Assembly: GCF_003443895.1 (NCBI RefSeq)
Contig: NZ_QQOA01000008.1
Span: forward strand, 124,001-188,000
Direction: 5' to 3'
DNA length: 64,000 nucleotides
From: Paraburkholderia phosphatilytica
Lineage (GTDB): Bacteria > Pseudomonadota > Gammaproteobacteria > Burkholderiales > Burkholderiaceae
The position numbers and the translations under genes were made by a program. The notes below the pieces were generated by a model. It had not been told where the DNA came from, did no database searches, and saw only the letters and a list, made by a program, of their open reading frames with translations. Positions 1 to 8,041 of the stretch are shown in pieces. Positions within the stretch are counted from its first letter, which is position 1; the number at the start of each line of letters is the position of its first letter.

Positions 1-412
1 CGATATGGCCCGGCCCGCGCAGCACGCCGCCCACATAGGTTTTGCCTGCCAGCACGCGCTCGCGGCCGACGACATCGGCGAGCACGTCTTCGTGTCCGAG
101 GCCGTTCTGCAGCGACAGCACCAGCGTTGTCTGCCCGACCAGGGCGAGCGCGCCGCGCATGGCCGCGGCGGTGTGGAACGACTTCACAAGCACGATCACG
201 AGTTCAACGGCACCGATTTCAGCGGCTTGGGTCGCGGCACGCACCGTGACGCGCCGGGAACCGGCGGCATCGTCGACTTGCAGGCCATCGCGGCGCATCG
301 CTTCGACGTGAATCGGCGAACTATCCAGCAGCCAGGTTTCGTGTCCGCCTTCCGTGAGTGCGGCGCCAATTGCGCAGCCCAGCGCGCCAGCACCCAGAAT
401 TGCAATCTTCAT
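1..412 (-). CDS. 2-dehydropantoate 2-reductase (ketopantoate reductase) family, C-terminus beyond window
   Basis: Reads leftward and runs off the left edge, so only about 137 N-terminal residues are visible. The protein opens with MKIAILGAGALGCAIGA, the GxGxxG dinucleotide-binding loop of ketopantoate/opine-type reductases, followed by the family's KSFHT and LQNGLGH segments (lysine and asparagine near the active site). Family members use NADPH to reduce 2-ketopantoate to pantoate, but many paralogues in this phylum act on other 2-keto acids, so the substrate is open. An AAGGAG ribosome site lies 6 nt before the ATG at 412; an upstream in-frame ATG at 418 would abut it and is less likely. A divergent LysR gene starts 105 bp away and may control it. 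Confidence 0.85.
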   Translation of the reverse strand, partial: MKIAILGAGALGCAIGAALTEGGHETWLLDSSPIHVEAMRRDGLQVDDAAGSRRVTVRAATQAAEIGAVELVIVLVKSFHTAAAMRGALALVGQTTLVLSLQNGLGHEDVLADVVGRERVLAGKTYVGGVLRGPGHI

Positions 413-466
413 CGACATCTCCTTGACGGGTTGATGCACGATAAAAGTTGCCGTTCATGCTGACAA

Positions 467-493
467 TGCAATGGCTACAATGGTGTCATTGCA
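467..493. promoter_or_regulatory. Inverted repeat in divergent region, likely LysR operator
   Basis: TGCAATG (467-473) and CATTGCA (487-493) form a perfect inverted repeat with a 13-bp spacer. It lies between the leftward reductase gene and the rightward LysR gene, the usual place for a LysR T-N11-A type site. Function is inferred from position and symmetry only. Confidence 0.5.
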
Positions 494-517
494 ATAGACA
501 ATAATGCTCGCCAGACC

Positions 518-1423
518 ATGCTGCCGACCGATCTGCCCGACCTGAAGCTGCTTCAGCTCTTCGACCTTCTCTACGACACCCGCAACGTGACTCGCGTCGC
601 GGAGCAACTCGGGCAGAGTCAACCGACGATCAGCATCTGGCTCGGACGTCTGCGCGAGTACCTGCAAGATCCGCTTTTCATTCGCACACCCGGCGGCATG
701 GCGCCGACGCCTCAGGCCGACGCACTGATCGGGCCATGCCGGGAGATTCTCGAGTCGCTGCGTCGCTTCGCCGCGTGGGAGATTGCGTTCGATCCCGCGA
801 CTGCGCAGCGCCGCTTTCGCATCTGTATGACCGACGCGAGCCATATCACGCTGCTCCCGAGGCTGCTCGCGCATGTGCGTGCGCAGGCGCCGGGCATCCG
901 GCTGGAGGCGGCGGGCATCGACGGCAACACCGAGCGCGCCCTGGAATCCGGGGAGGCGGATCTCGCTATCGGCTACGTGCCGTGGCTAAGCGGCGGCATC
1001 TACCAGCAGCAGCTTTATCAGCAGGATTGGGTGTGCCTGACCAATCGCCATCATCCCAGGGTGCGCGCGCGGCTTGGGGCGAAGCAATATCGGGCGGAAG
1101 GACATGTCGTCATCGAATCGGGTACGGGCGCGCAGCTGCTCGAACAGGCGCTGGCGCGCGAGCGCATCGAACGTGATGTCGTGCTGAAGTTGCCTGGTTT
1201 TCTGGGGCTGGGGACGATAGTCCAGACGACGGATCTGATCGCCACGTTGCCGCGTCACATCGGAGAAACGCTTGCGAAGACCAATGATCTCGCCGTCCAC
1301 GCGTGTCCGGTTCCGGTGGAAGGTTTTGCCGTGCGGCAGCACTGGCATGCGCGGTACCACCACGAGGCGGGGAACCGCTGGGTGCGCGGCGTGGTGATGC
1401 AGTTGTTCGGCAGTTCGCGTTGA
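518..1423 (+). CDS. LysR-family transcriptional regulator
   Basis: 301 residues, normal length for LysR. Residues about 8-66 form the winged helix-turn-helix, with the typical RVAEQLGQSQPTIS recognition helix and LREYLQDPLFIRT wing; the rest is the periplasmic-binding-protein-like effector domain. It is cytoplasmic and DNA-binding. It is divergent from a ketopantoate-reductase-like gene and the intergenic region carries an inverted repeat (467-493), so the reductase gene is its likely target. The start at 518 is the first ATG giving a full HTH. The effector is not predictable. Confidence 0.9.
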   Translation: MLPTDLPDLKLLQLFDLLYDTRNVTRVAEQLGQSQPTISIWLGRLREYLQDPLFIRTPGGMAPTPQADALIGPCREILESLRRFAAWEIAFDPATAQRRFRICMTDASHITLLPRLLAHVRAQAPGIRLEAAGIDGNTERALESGEADLAIGYVPWLSGGIYQQQLYQQDWVCLTNRHHPRVRARLGAKQYRAEGHVVIESGTGAQLLEQALARERIERDVVLKLPGFLGLGTIVQTTDLIATLPRHIGETLAKTNDLAVHACPVPVEGFAVRQHWHARYHHEAGNRWVRGVVMQLFGSSR

Positions 1424-1578
1424 GCGTGACGCGTGCATCGCTGGATACGCGCGACTGGACTCGACGATGCAGCTTACGGAACGCATACGATGCGCCGGAC
1501 GGCTTCTTAATCGTCTCTTAATCTTCGATTGGAGACAATCGCTGCACCTTACTTTTGCAACGATAGCGCCGATATTCG

Positions 1579-2391
1579 ATGACATTCCCTAAACATGATC
1601 ACCCCGGTAGCGGGCGCGCTTTGGGTTTCATGGCGGCTCCCGTGCTGTCCAAAGTGCCGCAAGTCACCCTTGCTTTCTGGGTCATCAAGATACTGACGAC
1701 CGCGATGGGCGAGGCGACATCCGATTTCCTGGTCCACTGGAATCCGGCCTTCGGTGTTCTGCTCGCATTTCTCGGCTTTATCTTTGCCTTCGTGCTGCAA
1801 TGGCGCCAGGAACGCTACATCGCCTGGATCTACTGGCTCCTCGTCGTCATGATCGCCATCGTCGGCACGATGGTAGCCGATGTCATGCACGCCGTCATCG
1901 GCGTGCCGTTCGACTATTCCACCCTGGGGTTCGCCATCGTCCTGGGCGGGGTCTTCCTGCTTTGGCATCGCTGCGAGGGCAGCCTTTCGATCGAACATAT
2001 CACCACGCGCCGGCGCGAGCTTTTCTACTGGCTTACCGTCTGCGCGACCTTCGCGCTCGGTACTGCGGCGGGCGATATGACGGCGGCGACGCTGAAGCTG
2101 GGCTTCTTCATATCGGGCCTTCTGTTCCTCGTGCTTTTCCTGGCACCTGCCATCGGCTGGCGCTTTTTCGGCCTGAACAACATCTTTGCCTTCTGGTTCT
2201 CGTACATCATGACGCGGCCTCTGGGCGCATCCTTCGCGGACTGGGCCGGCAAGCCTGCCCGGATTGGCGGCCTGAATTTCGGCGACGGAACCGTAGGTCT
2301 GGCACTCGCGCTGTTGATCCTCGTATTCGTTGGCATCGGTGCGACAAGCGGCAAAAGCCTGGATGTGGACCCTACACAGAGCCAGACCTAA
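1579..2391 (+). CDS. COG4705-type multi-pass membrane protein
   Basis: 270 residues with about eight hydrophobic segments. Two halves look like an internal duplication: each has a helix beginning with a VTLAFWVIKILTT or FYWLTVCATFALG type segment, followed by an acidic pair (GEATSDF and GDMTAATL). This pattern is typical of the uncharacterised membrane-anchored COG4705 family, which is common in Proteobacteria and has no assigned reaction. A second ATG at 1630 would remove a 17-residue polar leader. There is no clear ribosome site before either start. The gene stands alone between unrelated genes. Confidence 0.75.
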   Translation: MTFPKHDHPGSGRALGFMAAPVLSKVPQVTLAFWVIKILTTAMGEATSDFLVHWNPAFGVLLAFLGFIFAFVLQWRQERYIAWIYWLLVVMIAIVGTMVADVMHAVIGVPFDYSTLGFAIVLGGVFLLWHRCEGSLSIEHITTRRRELFYWLTVCATFALGTAAGDMTAATLKLGFFISGLLFLVLFLAPAIGWRFFGLNNIFAFWFSYIMTRPLGASFADWAGKPARIGGLNFGDGTVGLALALLILVFVGIGATSGKSLDVDPTQSQT

Positions 2392-2549
2392 AACCTGTCC
2401 GGCGGGATCCGATTGCACCGGATGTCGTCGTGCTGCTTCCGAAACCTTCACCCGGTACAATCTGCCGCTTACGCGGCACGTTCGAGCGTTCGAACCATCG
2501 CCGACGCACCGTAGCTGGACCTATCTCACGCAGCTATTCCGGAGCTCCC

Positions 2550-3188
2550 ATGCAAAGCGTTCGAAACGTGTTGTGTGCAGTGGTGCTGGGCTTGATCGTT
2601 GGCAGCACGGCCCAGGCCGACATCGTCGAATCCTGGAAGTCGGTGCCGATGCCTCCGCCGCCGGCGCTGAAGACGGTCACCGTGACCGATCCCGCGCATA
2701 CCGCGCTATTGCTGCTCGATTTCGATGTCAGTACCTGCAACGAGAAGGAACGGCCCACGTGTGCCGCTTCATTGCCGCATGTCGCCGATCTGCTGGGAAA
2801 ATCGCGGCGCGCGAATCTGATGACTGTCTACAGCCTGACCAGCACGGGCACACTGGCGGCGGTGCCACCCGTCATCGCGGCGAAAGGCGACGAGAAGGTT
2901 GTGCAGTCCGGCGTGGACAAGTTCTTCAATACCGATCTCGAAGCGGCTTTGAAAGCCAAAGGCATTCAAACGGTGATCGTGACCGGCACGATGGCGCACG
3001 GCGCGGTGCTGTACACCGCGAGCGAGGCAGCGTTGCGCGGCTTCAAGGTCATCGTGCCGGTTGATGGCATGTCGAGTAAAGATCCGTTCGGCGAGCTCTC
3101 GGCCGCCTGGGTCCTTGTCAACGCACCGGCCAGCGTGAGCAAAAACGTCACGCTGACCCGTTCCAGCATGATCAGGTTTCCGGACTAG
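2550..3188 (+). CDS. Secreted isochorismatase-fold (cysteine hydrolase family) protein
   Basis: 212 residues. Residues 1-23 look like a Sec signal peptide ending AQA-D, unusual for this mainly cytoplasmic fold. The isochorismatase signature follows: Asp57 in LLLLDFDV, Lys124 in VVQSGVDKFF, and the segment GTMAHGAVLYTA at 146-157. In cysteine hydrolases that segment carries the nucleophilic Cys; here the position is Ala152. True isochorismatases (EntB, PhzD type) also lack the Cys and have a similar AHxG stretch, so a non-thiol hydrolase is possible. A GGAG site sits 5 nt before the ATG. Longer upstream open frame lacks coding character, so 2550 was chosen. Exact substrate unknown. Confidence 0.75.
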   Translation: MQSVRNVLCAVVLGLIVGSTAQADIVESWKSVPMPPPPALKTVTVTDPAHTALLLLDFDVSTCNEKERPTCAASLPHVADLLGKSRRANLMTVYSLTSTGTLAAVPPVIAAKGDEKVVQSGVDKFFNTDLEAALKAKGIQTVIVTGTMAHGAVLYTASEAALRGFKVIVPVDGMSSKDPFGELSAAWVLVNAPASVSKNVTLTRSSMIRFPD

Positions 3189-3307
3189 GCCGGCTACCTC
3201 ATCCGAATACAGATCAGTCTTCGTGGCTAATCGCCGGTTTGCTACGCGAGCGTCTCTGGTACTTTCCTGTTTCGATGTTTGTCAGCTTAGCCACAGGAAA
3301 AAAATCA

Positions 3308-4204
3308 ATGCGAATCGCAAGGTTCTGGATTGCCATGGGGGCCGCCGTGGCCGTGCTGTCCGGTTGCGGTGGAGGAAGTGGAGGCGATGGTAGCGATGGC
3401 AGTGGAGATGGAACGACATCCACAACTGCAACTGGATCGTCTTCGACAACCGCGACAGCCTCGACAACCTCGGCTGCCCAATGGGTCCCGGCGCAAAGCG
3501 ATACGTGGCAATGGCAGCTGAGCGGCACGATCGATACGGCCTACGCGGTGCAGGTCTACGACATCGATCTCTTCGATGCGCCGCAATCGACCATCGCCAG
3601 CCTGCAGGCGCAAGGGCGCAAAGTGGTCTGCTACTTCTCCGCCGGCAGCGCGGAAAACTGGCGGCCCGATTATGCGAAGTTCCTTGCCTCGGATCTGGGC
3701 AACGCGTTGAGCGGATGGACCGGCGAGCGCTGGGTCGATACCCGCTCCACCAACGTGCGCAACATCATGGCGGCTCGTCTCGACCTTGCGGTTAGCAAGG
3801 GCTGCAACGGCGTCGAACCCGACAATGTCGACGGCTACACCAACAATCCGGGATTTCCGCTAACCAGTTCGACGCAGGCCGACTTCAACCAGTTCATCGC
3901 GAACGCCGCACATACGCGTGGGTTGGCCGTCGCATTGAAAAACGATATCGAGCAGATCGACACGCTTGGAGCGAGCTTCGACTTCGCGATCAACGAGCAG
4001 TGTCACGAAATGGGCGAATGCAGCGCCTACAACGCTTTCCTGGCTTCAGGCAAAGCGGTGTTCAACGCCGAATATGCGTCGGCTTATGTGCAGAACACGG
4101 GTGGGGCGCGCGACTCGCTGTGTCAAACGGCGCGAGCCGCGCATATGCGCACGTTGGTCTTGCCGCTAGCGCTCGACGACAGTTTCCGCTTCAGTTGCGA
4201 TTGA
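3308..4204 (+). CDS. GH114-type endo-alpha-1,4-polygalactosaminidase-like lipoprotein
   Basis: 298 residues. The N-terminus is a lipoprotein signal (LSGC, lipid on Cys20), then a Gly/Ser/Thr-rich linker to about residue 57, so the enzyme is probably tethered outside the inner membrane. The catalytic part has the GH114/TIM-barrel hallmarks: QVYDIDLFD, VVCYFSAGSAENWRPD, NGVEPDNVDGY (carrying acidic residues in the expected active-site position) and a final domain with FAINEQCHEMGEC. Characterised GH114 enzymes cleave alpha-1,4-galactosamine exopolysaccharide, so a role in remodelling self or foreign polysaccharide is plausible. An AGGAAA run precedes the ATG at 3308. Confidence 0.8.
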   Translation: MRIARFWIAMGAAVAVLSGCGGGSGGDGSDGSGDGTTSTTATGSSSTTATASTTSAAQWVPAQSDTWQWQLSGTIDTAYAVQVYDIDLFDAPQSTIASLQAQGRKVVCYFSAGSAENWRPDYAKFLASDLGNALSGWTGERWVDTRSTNVRNIMAARLDLAVSKGCNGVEPDNVDGYTNNPGFPLTSSTQADFNQFIANAAHTRGLAVALKNDIEQIDTLGASFDFAINEQCHEMGECSAYNAFLASGKAVFNAEYASAYVQNTGGARDSLCQTARAAHMRTLVLPLALDDSFRFSCD

Positions 4205-4232
4205 CGGGCAACGGCGCGAGCGGAGGGAGAGG

Positions 4233-4246
4233 GGGCCAGGCGGCCC
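4233..4246 (+). terminator. Weak hairpin after the GH114 gene
   Basis: GGGCC/GGCCC stem with an AGGC loop, followed by TTGTT, in the 66-bp gap between convergent genes. It is short and lacks a full T run, so termination is only suggested. Confidence 0.25.
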
Positions 4247-4251
4247 TTGTT

Positions 4252-4279
4252 CCCTTTCAGTGCAGCCCTTTCAGTGCAG
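4252..4279. repeat. 14-bp tandem direct repeat, two copies
   Basis: CCCTTTCAGTGCAG occurs twice head to tail (4252-4265, 4266-4279). It covers the stop codon of the leftward small gene, so the stop context is duplicated just past its end. Confidence 0.8.
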
Positions 4280-4561
4280 CGTAGGTTGCTCGCTGCCGTC
4301 GGACAACAGTTCGTCGATGAGGCTGGTCGTAACGCGCAGATGGTGCTTGAGCGATGCGTGTGCCGCGTCCGCGGCGGCCGCATCGCCACGCGCGACCGCG
4401 CTATGGGTTTGCGTCGCGAGGCGCATGACCGATTCCGATGCGAGTTGCAGCTGGCGCATCGTCTCTGCGTCGCCGGCGGGTGCCGGGCGGTTCCATTCGG
4501 ACGAACCTGCGATGTCCGGGTCAAATTCGAGCGTACGGTTCTTTGCGTGACGGGACGACAT
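4271..4561 (-). CDS. Small hypothetical protein, 96 aa
   Basis: I do not recognise this protein. It starts MSSRHAKNRTLEFDPDIAG and has an Ala-rich helical middle (about residues 35-90) that could pair as a helical bundle; it has no membrane segment or metal motif. The ATG at 4561 has AGGAG about 9 nt upstream, better than the longer in-frame start near 4621. It converges on the GH114 gene. Good ribosome site and codon periodicity support a real gene. Confidence 0.6.
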   Translation of the reverse strand: MSSRHAKNRTLEFDPDIAGSSEWNRPAPAGDAETMRQLQLASESVMRLATQTHSAVARGDAAAADAAHASLKHHLRVTTSLIDELLSDGSEQPTLH

Positions 4562-4776
4562 GTTCTGGATCTCCTCGCTCGATGATGTGACGCCAGTGTG
4601 AGCCGGCCGGTCAATTTTCAATGGGTCGAATAGACGGTGGATTGGGGGCCAATCCCTTCACCCAGCGGCCCTCGCACCCCGGCGCTGGCCCGCTTCTCCA
4701 CGCCTGCCAGTTTCGCCGCGAAAACATCATACGAACAACAGCGGGTAAACACCTGGCTCGACGGCCTTTGCGCTTC

Positions 4777-4821
4777 TTTCGTTTCGAAACTAAAATCTTT
4801 CGAAACAAAAGTGCATTTTCG
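4777..4821. promoter_or_regulatory. TTTCG repeat cluster, likely DeoR-type operator
   Basis: Four TTTCG half-sites occur within 45 bp (4777, 4782, 4798, 4817). One pair makes the perfect palindrome GTTTCGAAAC (4781-4790) and the next makes TTTCGAAA (4798-4805). TTTCG-type half-sites are typical of DeoR/GlpR/AgaR regulators, and the next gene encodes one. Autoregulation of the polyol operon is inferred. Confidence 0.55.
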
Positions 4822-4832
4822 AGTTCGGAGCC

Positions 4833-5654
4833 ATGCTGGCAAACAAGAGTTCCCTGAAGCGACGGTTGCAGATCGTCGAACTGGTTCGAAAGCGTGGCGA
4901 GGTTTCGGTGGAGGAACTGAGCCAGGCGTTCGACGTATCGAGCGTCACGATCCGCACGGACCTGACCTATCTGGAGGAGCAGCGATACCTGATCCGATCG
5001 TTCGGGAAGGCACGCTATCTCGCGCAGAAGCCGGGCGACAACGTCCTCGTTCCGACGGCGGACGGTGCGGCCCGCAAAGCCTCGGAGACGGCGATCGCAA
5101 GACTTGCCGCGGAAGCCGTCGACGATCACGAGTCGGTGATGATGGGCGCCGGTGAAGTCGTGCACAAGATCATCCCGTTTCTCTCGGACTGTTCGAACCT
5201 GGCTTTGCTGGTGCAGGACGTCGCGATGGCGCAGACCGCGCAACGCTTTCTGCAGTGCGAACTTCTTTTGACTGGCGGTCAGCTCGAACCGAGCGCGACG
5301 GCCATGACCGGGCCCGATGCGGAGGCATCGGTGACGCGTCGATCGATCGATCTGTGTTTTCTCGAGGCATCTGGACTGGATCGCGACGGCAATCTGCTGT
5401 GCGCGGACCCGGCCGTGGCGCGCGTGTTCCAGGTCGCTCGCCAGACGGCGACGCGGACGGTGGTTGTCGCGTATCAGCCGCAGTTGAACGAGCGGGACGG
5501 AGAAGTCTTCGCGAAACTCGCGGAGGTTGACGCGCTGCTGATTGATGACGGAATCGATCCTCCGACGATGGAACTGATGCCGGCGAGAGGACTTGAACTG
5601 CACCGGCGCGAGAGCGGAATTCTCGAGTACCGCAGGTTGAAGAAGTCGCGATAG
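4833..5654 (+). CDS. DeoR-family transcriptional regulator of a polyol/tagatose cluster
   Basis: 273 residues. Residues about 8-60 form the DeoR winged helix (RRLQIVELVRKRGEVSVEEL, then SSVTIRTDLTYLEE). Residues about 85-250 form the DeoR sensor domain, a ribose-5-phosphate-isomerase-like fold that normally binds a phosphorylated sugar. It is followed 20 bp later by a sugar kinase gene in the same direction, so the inducer is probably the sugar phosphate made by that pathway. TTTCG repeats just upstream are the likely operator. GGAG lies only 2 nt before the ATG, which may mean weak translation. Confidence 0.88.
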   Translation: MLANKSSLKRRLQIVELVRKRGEVSVEELSQAFDVSSVTIRTDLTYLEEQRYLIRSFGKARYLAQKPGDNVLVPTADGAARKASETAIARLAAEAVDDHESVMMGAGEVVHKIIPFLSDCSNLALLVQDVAMAQTAQRFLQCELLLTGGQLEPSATAMTGPDAEASVTRRSIDLCFLEASGLDRDGNLLCADPAVARVFQVARQTATRTVVVAYQPQLNERDGEVFAKLAEVDALLIDDGIDPPTMELMPARGLELHRRESGILEYRRLKKSR

Positions 5655-5674
5655 AAGCGAAGGACACATGCGTG

Positions 5675-6661
5675 ATGGCACACACTGAACTGCACAAGGC
5701 CGGCAACGCCGGCTATATCCTGACGATGGGCGAAATTCTCGTCGAGATCATGGCGACCGACCGCGGGCAGTCGTTCCGCAAGCCCGGAACGCTGATTGGC
5801 CCGTATGCAAGCGGCGCGCCGGCGATCTTCATCGACCAGGTCGCGAAGGTTGGAAGCCGTTGTTCGATGATCGGCTGCGTGGGAGACGACGATTTCGGCG
5901 CGCTTAATGTGGAGCGCTTGCGCGCGGACGGCGTCGATGTCTCCGGCATTGCCGTCATCAAGAGCGCGACTACCGGCAGCGCATTCGTCACGTACCGCGA
6001 AGATGGCGACCGGGACTTCATCTACAACATCGCCAACAGCGCGTCGGGACATCTTTCGGTCGGCAACATCCGGGACGATCTGCTCAAGGCATGCCGGCAT
6101 TTTCATGTGATGGGCTCCTCGCTGTTCTCGTTCCGGATCATCGAGGCGATGAAAAAGATCATCGAGACCGTCAAGGGACATGGCGGCACCGTGAGCTTCG
6201 ATCCGAACATCCGCAAGGAGATGTTACGGATTCCTGAGATGCGCGAGGCACTCGATTTCATTCTCGACTACACGGATGTTTTCCTGCCGAGCGGCCATGA
6301 AGTGATGTTGCTGGCCAACGCCAGCAGCGAGCAGGGCGCAATCGACGAGCTGCTCAAACGCGGCGTGCGCGAAGTCGTGATCAAACGCGGCAAGGATGGC
6401 TGCAGCTACTACGATGTGGCTACCACGATCGACCTGCCGGCGTTGCCGGTCGACGAGGTCGATCCCACCGGCGCCGGCGACTGCTTCGGCGGAACCTACA
6501 TCGCCTGCCGGTCCCAGGGCTTCGGTGTGGAGAAGGCGTTGACCTACGCATGCGCGGCGGGTGCCCGGGCGGTCACGTTCCGCGGTCCGATGGAGGGTAC
6601 CGCGACGCTGGCGCAACTGGACGAGTTCATCGCGCGTTCAGCGGAGCGCTCTCATGGCTAA
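5675..6661 (+). CDS. PfkB-family sugar kinase, tagatose-kinase-like
   Basis: About 328 residues. PfkB/ribokinase fold with the N-terminal GEILVEIMA start, a glycine-rich substrate segment, SFDPNIR in the middle, and the ATP/catalytic loop DPTGAGDCFGG near residues 263-273 with its catalytic Asp. It phosphorylates a sugar with ATP in the cytoplasm. Next to a GatZ-type protein and a polyol dehydrogenase it best fits a tagatose (or related ketohexose) kinase as described for galactitol catabolism in Agrobacterium; this assignment is from context. A GTG at 5672 with better spacing to AAGGA is an alternative start. It overlaps the next gene by 8 bp. Confidence 0.82.
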   Translation: MAHTELHKAGNAGYILTMGEILVEIMATDRGQSFRKPGTLIGPYASGAPAIFIDQVAKVGSRCSMIGCVGDDDFGALNVERLRADGVDVSGIAVIKSATTGSAFVTYREDGDRDFIYNIANSASGHLSVGNIRDDLLKACRHFHVMGSSLFSFRIIEAMKKIIETVKGHGGTVSFDPNIRKEMLRIPEMREALDFILDYTDVFLPSGHEVMLLANASSEQGAIDELLKRGVREVVIKRGKDGCSYYDVATTIDLPALPVDEVDPTGAGDCFGGTYIACRSQGFGVEKALTYACAAGARAVTFRGPMEGTATLAQLDEFIARSAERSHG

Positions 6662-7937
6662 CGTGGTGACACGTCTCACCGGAGACGAGGAAGCAGGACG
6701 AACGCTCCGCGGCATCTACTCGATCTGCTCCGCGCATCCGTGGGTCCTTGCCGCGGCGATGGCTCAGGCGCTCGACGACGGCACGCCGCTGCTCGTCGAG
6801 TCGACGTCGAACCAGGTCGACCAGTTCGGCGGCTACACCGGGATGCGGCCGGACGACTTCGTGCGATTCGTCCATCTGATTGCCGATCGCGTGGGGTTGC
6901 CGCGTTCAAGGCTGATTCTTGGCGGCGATCATCTCGGCCCTAACGCGTGGCGCAGTCTCCCGGCGGAGGAAGCGATGCAACGCGCCGAGGCGCTGATCGA
7001 CGCCTACGTGTCGGCGGGATTCACGAAGATTCACCTCGATACCAGCATGAGCTGCGCGGACGATGCAACGCGCCTTTCCGACGACGTGGTGGCGGAAAGA
7101 GCGTCGCGCCTGTGCGCGATCGCGGAAGCGGCCGCGGATCGCGAGGGGCTCACCGCGCGACCCGTTTATGTGATCGGTACCGAGGTGCCGGTGCCGGGCG
7201 GCGCCGCGGAAGAACTGGCTACCGTGGAAGTCACGAGTCCGGACGCCGCGGAAGACACGGTGGCCGTGCACCAGAGCGCGTGGCGCGCGCGAGGCCTCAG
7301 CGACGCGTGGCACCGGGTGATCGCGCTCGTCGTTCAGCCGGGCGTGGAGTTCGATCATACGAAGGTGGTCGACTACAAGCCCGAGCTGGCCGCGAACCTG
7401 TCCGGGGTGCTTGAAACAACAGCGGGCCTGGTTTTCGAAGCGCACTCTACCGACTATCAAACGCCCGAAGCGCTCAGCGCACTCGTGCGCGATGGCTTTT
7501 CGATTCTGAAGGTGGGGCCCGGCGTGACCTTTGCGTTGCGCGAGGCGCTGTATGCGCTGTCCGATATCGAAGCAGAGTTGTTCCCGGCGCACAGACGGGC
7601 GAATCTGCCGGAACTCGTCGAGCGCGTGATGCTGTCGAAACCTGGCAACTGGGAAAAGTACTATCACGGCGACGACGAGCACAAACGACTGCTCAGAACG
7701 TACAGCTACAGCGACCGCATCCGGTACTACTGGGCGGACCCGGAAATCGACGCCGCTGCGCAAAAGCTGATCGGCAATCTCAGCGGAGTCCAGATCCCGG
7801 ACAACCTGCTGAGCCGCTATCTGCCGGAACAGTACTGGCAAGTCAGACGTGGACGAATCGACGCATCGCCGATGAACCTGATCCAGGCCAGGGTGCGCGA
7901 TGTGATTCGGACATACGCAGCGGCCTGCGCGGCATAG
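6654..7937 (+). CDS. GatZ/KbaZ-family protein (tagatose-6-phosphate 4-epimerase or aldolase subunit)
   Basis: 427 residues, the usual GatZ/KbaZ length. Recognisable blocks are GIYSICSAHPWVL, LVESTSNQVDQFGGYTGM, LILGGDHLGPN, KIHLDTSMSCADD and VIGTEVPVPGG. GatZ/KbaZ were described as non-catalytic partners of the class II tagatose-1,6-bisphosphate aldolase, but no GatY/KbaY gene is present here. Relatives encoded beside a tagatose kinase act as tagatose-6-phosphate 4-epimerases giving fructose-6-phosphate, which suits this cluster. Start overlaps the kinase stop by 8 bp, implying translational coupling. Confidence 0.85.
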   Translation: MANVVTRLTGDEEAGRTLRGIYSICSAHPWVLAAAMAQALDDGTPLLVESTSNQVDQFGGYTGMRPDDFVRFVHLIADRVGLPRSRLILGGDHLGPNAWRSLPAEEAMQRAEALIDAYVSAGFTKIHLDTSMSCADDATRLSDDVVAERASRLCAIAEAAADREGLTARPVYVIGTEVPVPGGAAEELATVEVTSPDAAEDTVAVHQSAWRARGLSDAWHRVIALVVQPGVEFDHTKVVDYKPELAANLSGVLETTAGLVFEAHSTDYQTPEALSALVRDGFSILKVGPGVTFALREALYALSDIEAELFPAHRRANLPELVERVMLSKPGNWEKYYHGDDEHKRLLRTYSYSDRIRYYWADPEIDAAAQKLIGNLSGVQIPDNLLSRYLPEQYWQVRRGRIDASPMNLIQARVRDVIRTYAAACAA

Positions 7938-7977
7938 AAATCGAATTTAGCAGCGGGATCGATGTACCCATATAAAA

Positions 7978-7988
7978 CAGTACTACTG
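7978..7988. promoter_or_regulatory. Small palindrome in the 104-bp gap before the SDR gene
   Basis: CAGTACTACTG is a perfect CAGTA-C-TACTG palindrome just downstream of an AT-rich CATATAAAA stretch. The gap and this element suggest a second promoter for the dehydrogenase and binding-protein genes. Weak evidence. Confidence 0.25.
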
Positions 7989-8041
7989 ATTAAAAAATCG
8001 AAATCACCGATCCGAAACACTTCATCTGAGGAGAGTACGCG

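Noticed and set aside
1800..2549. In-frame extension upstream of the isochorismatase-fold gene
   Set aside because: It overlaps the COG4705 gene in another frame and would bury the clear signal peptide that begins at 2550.
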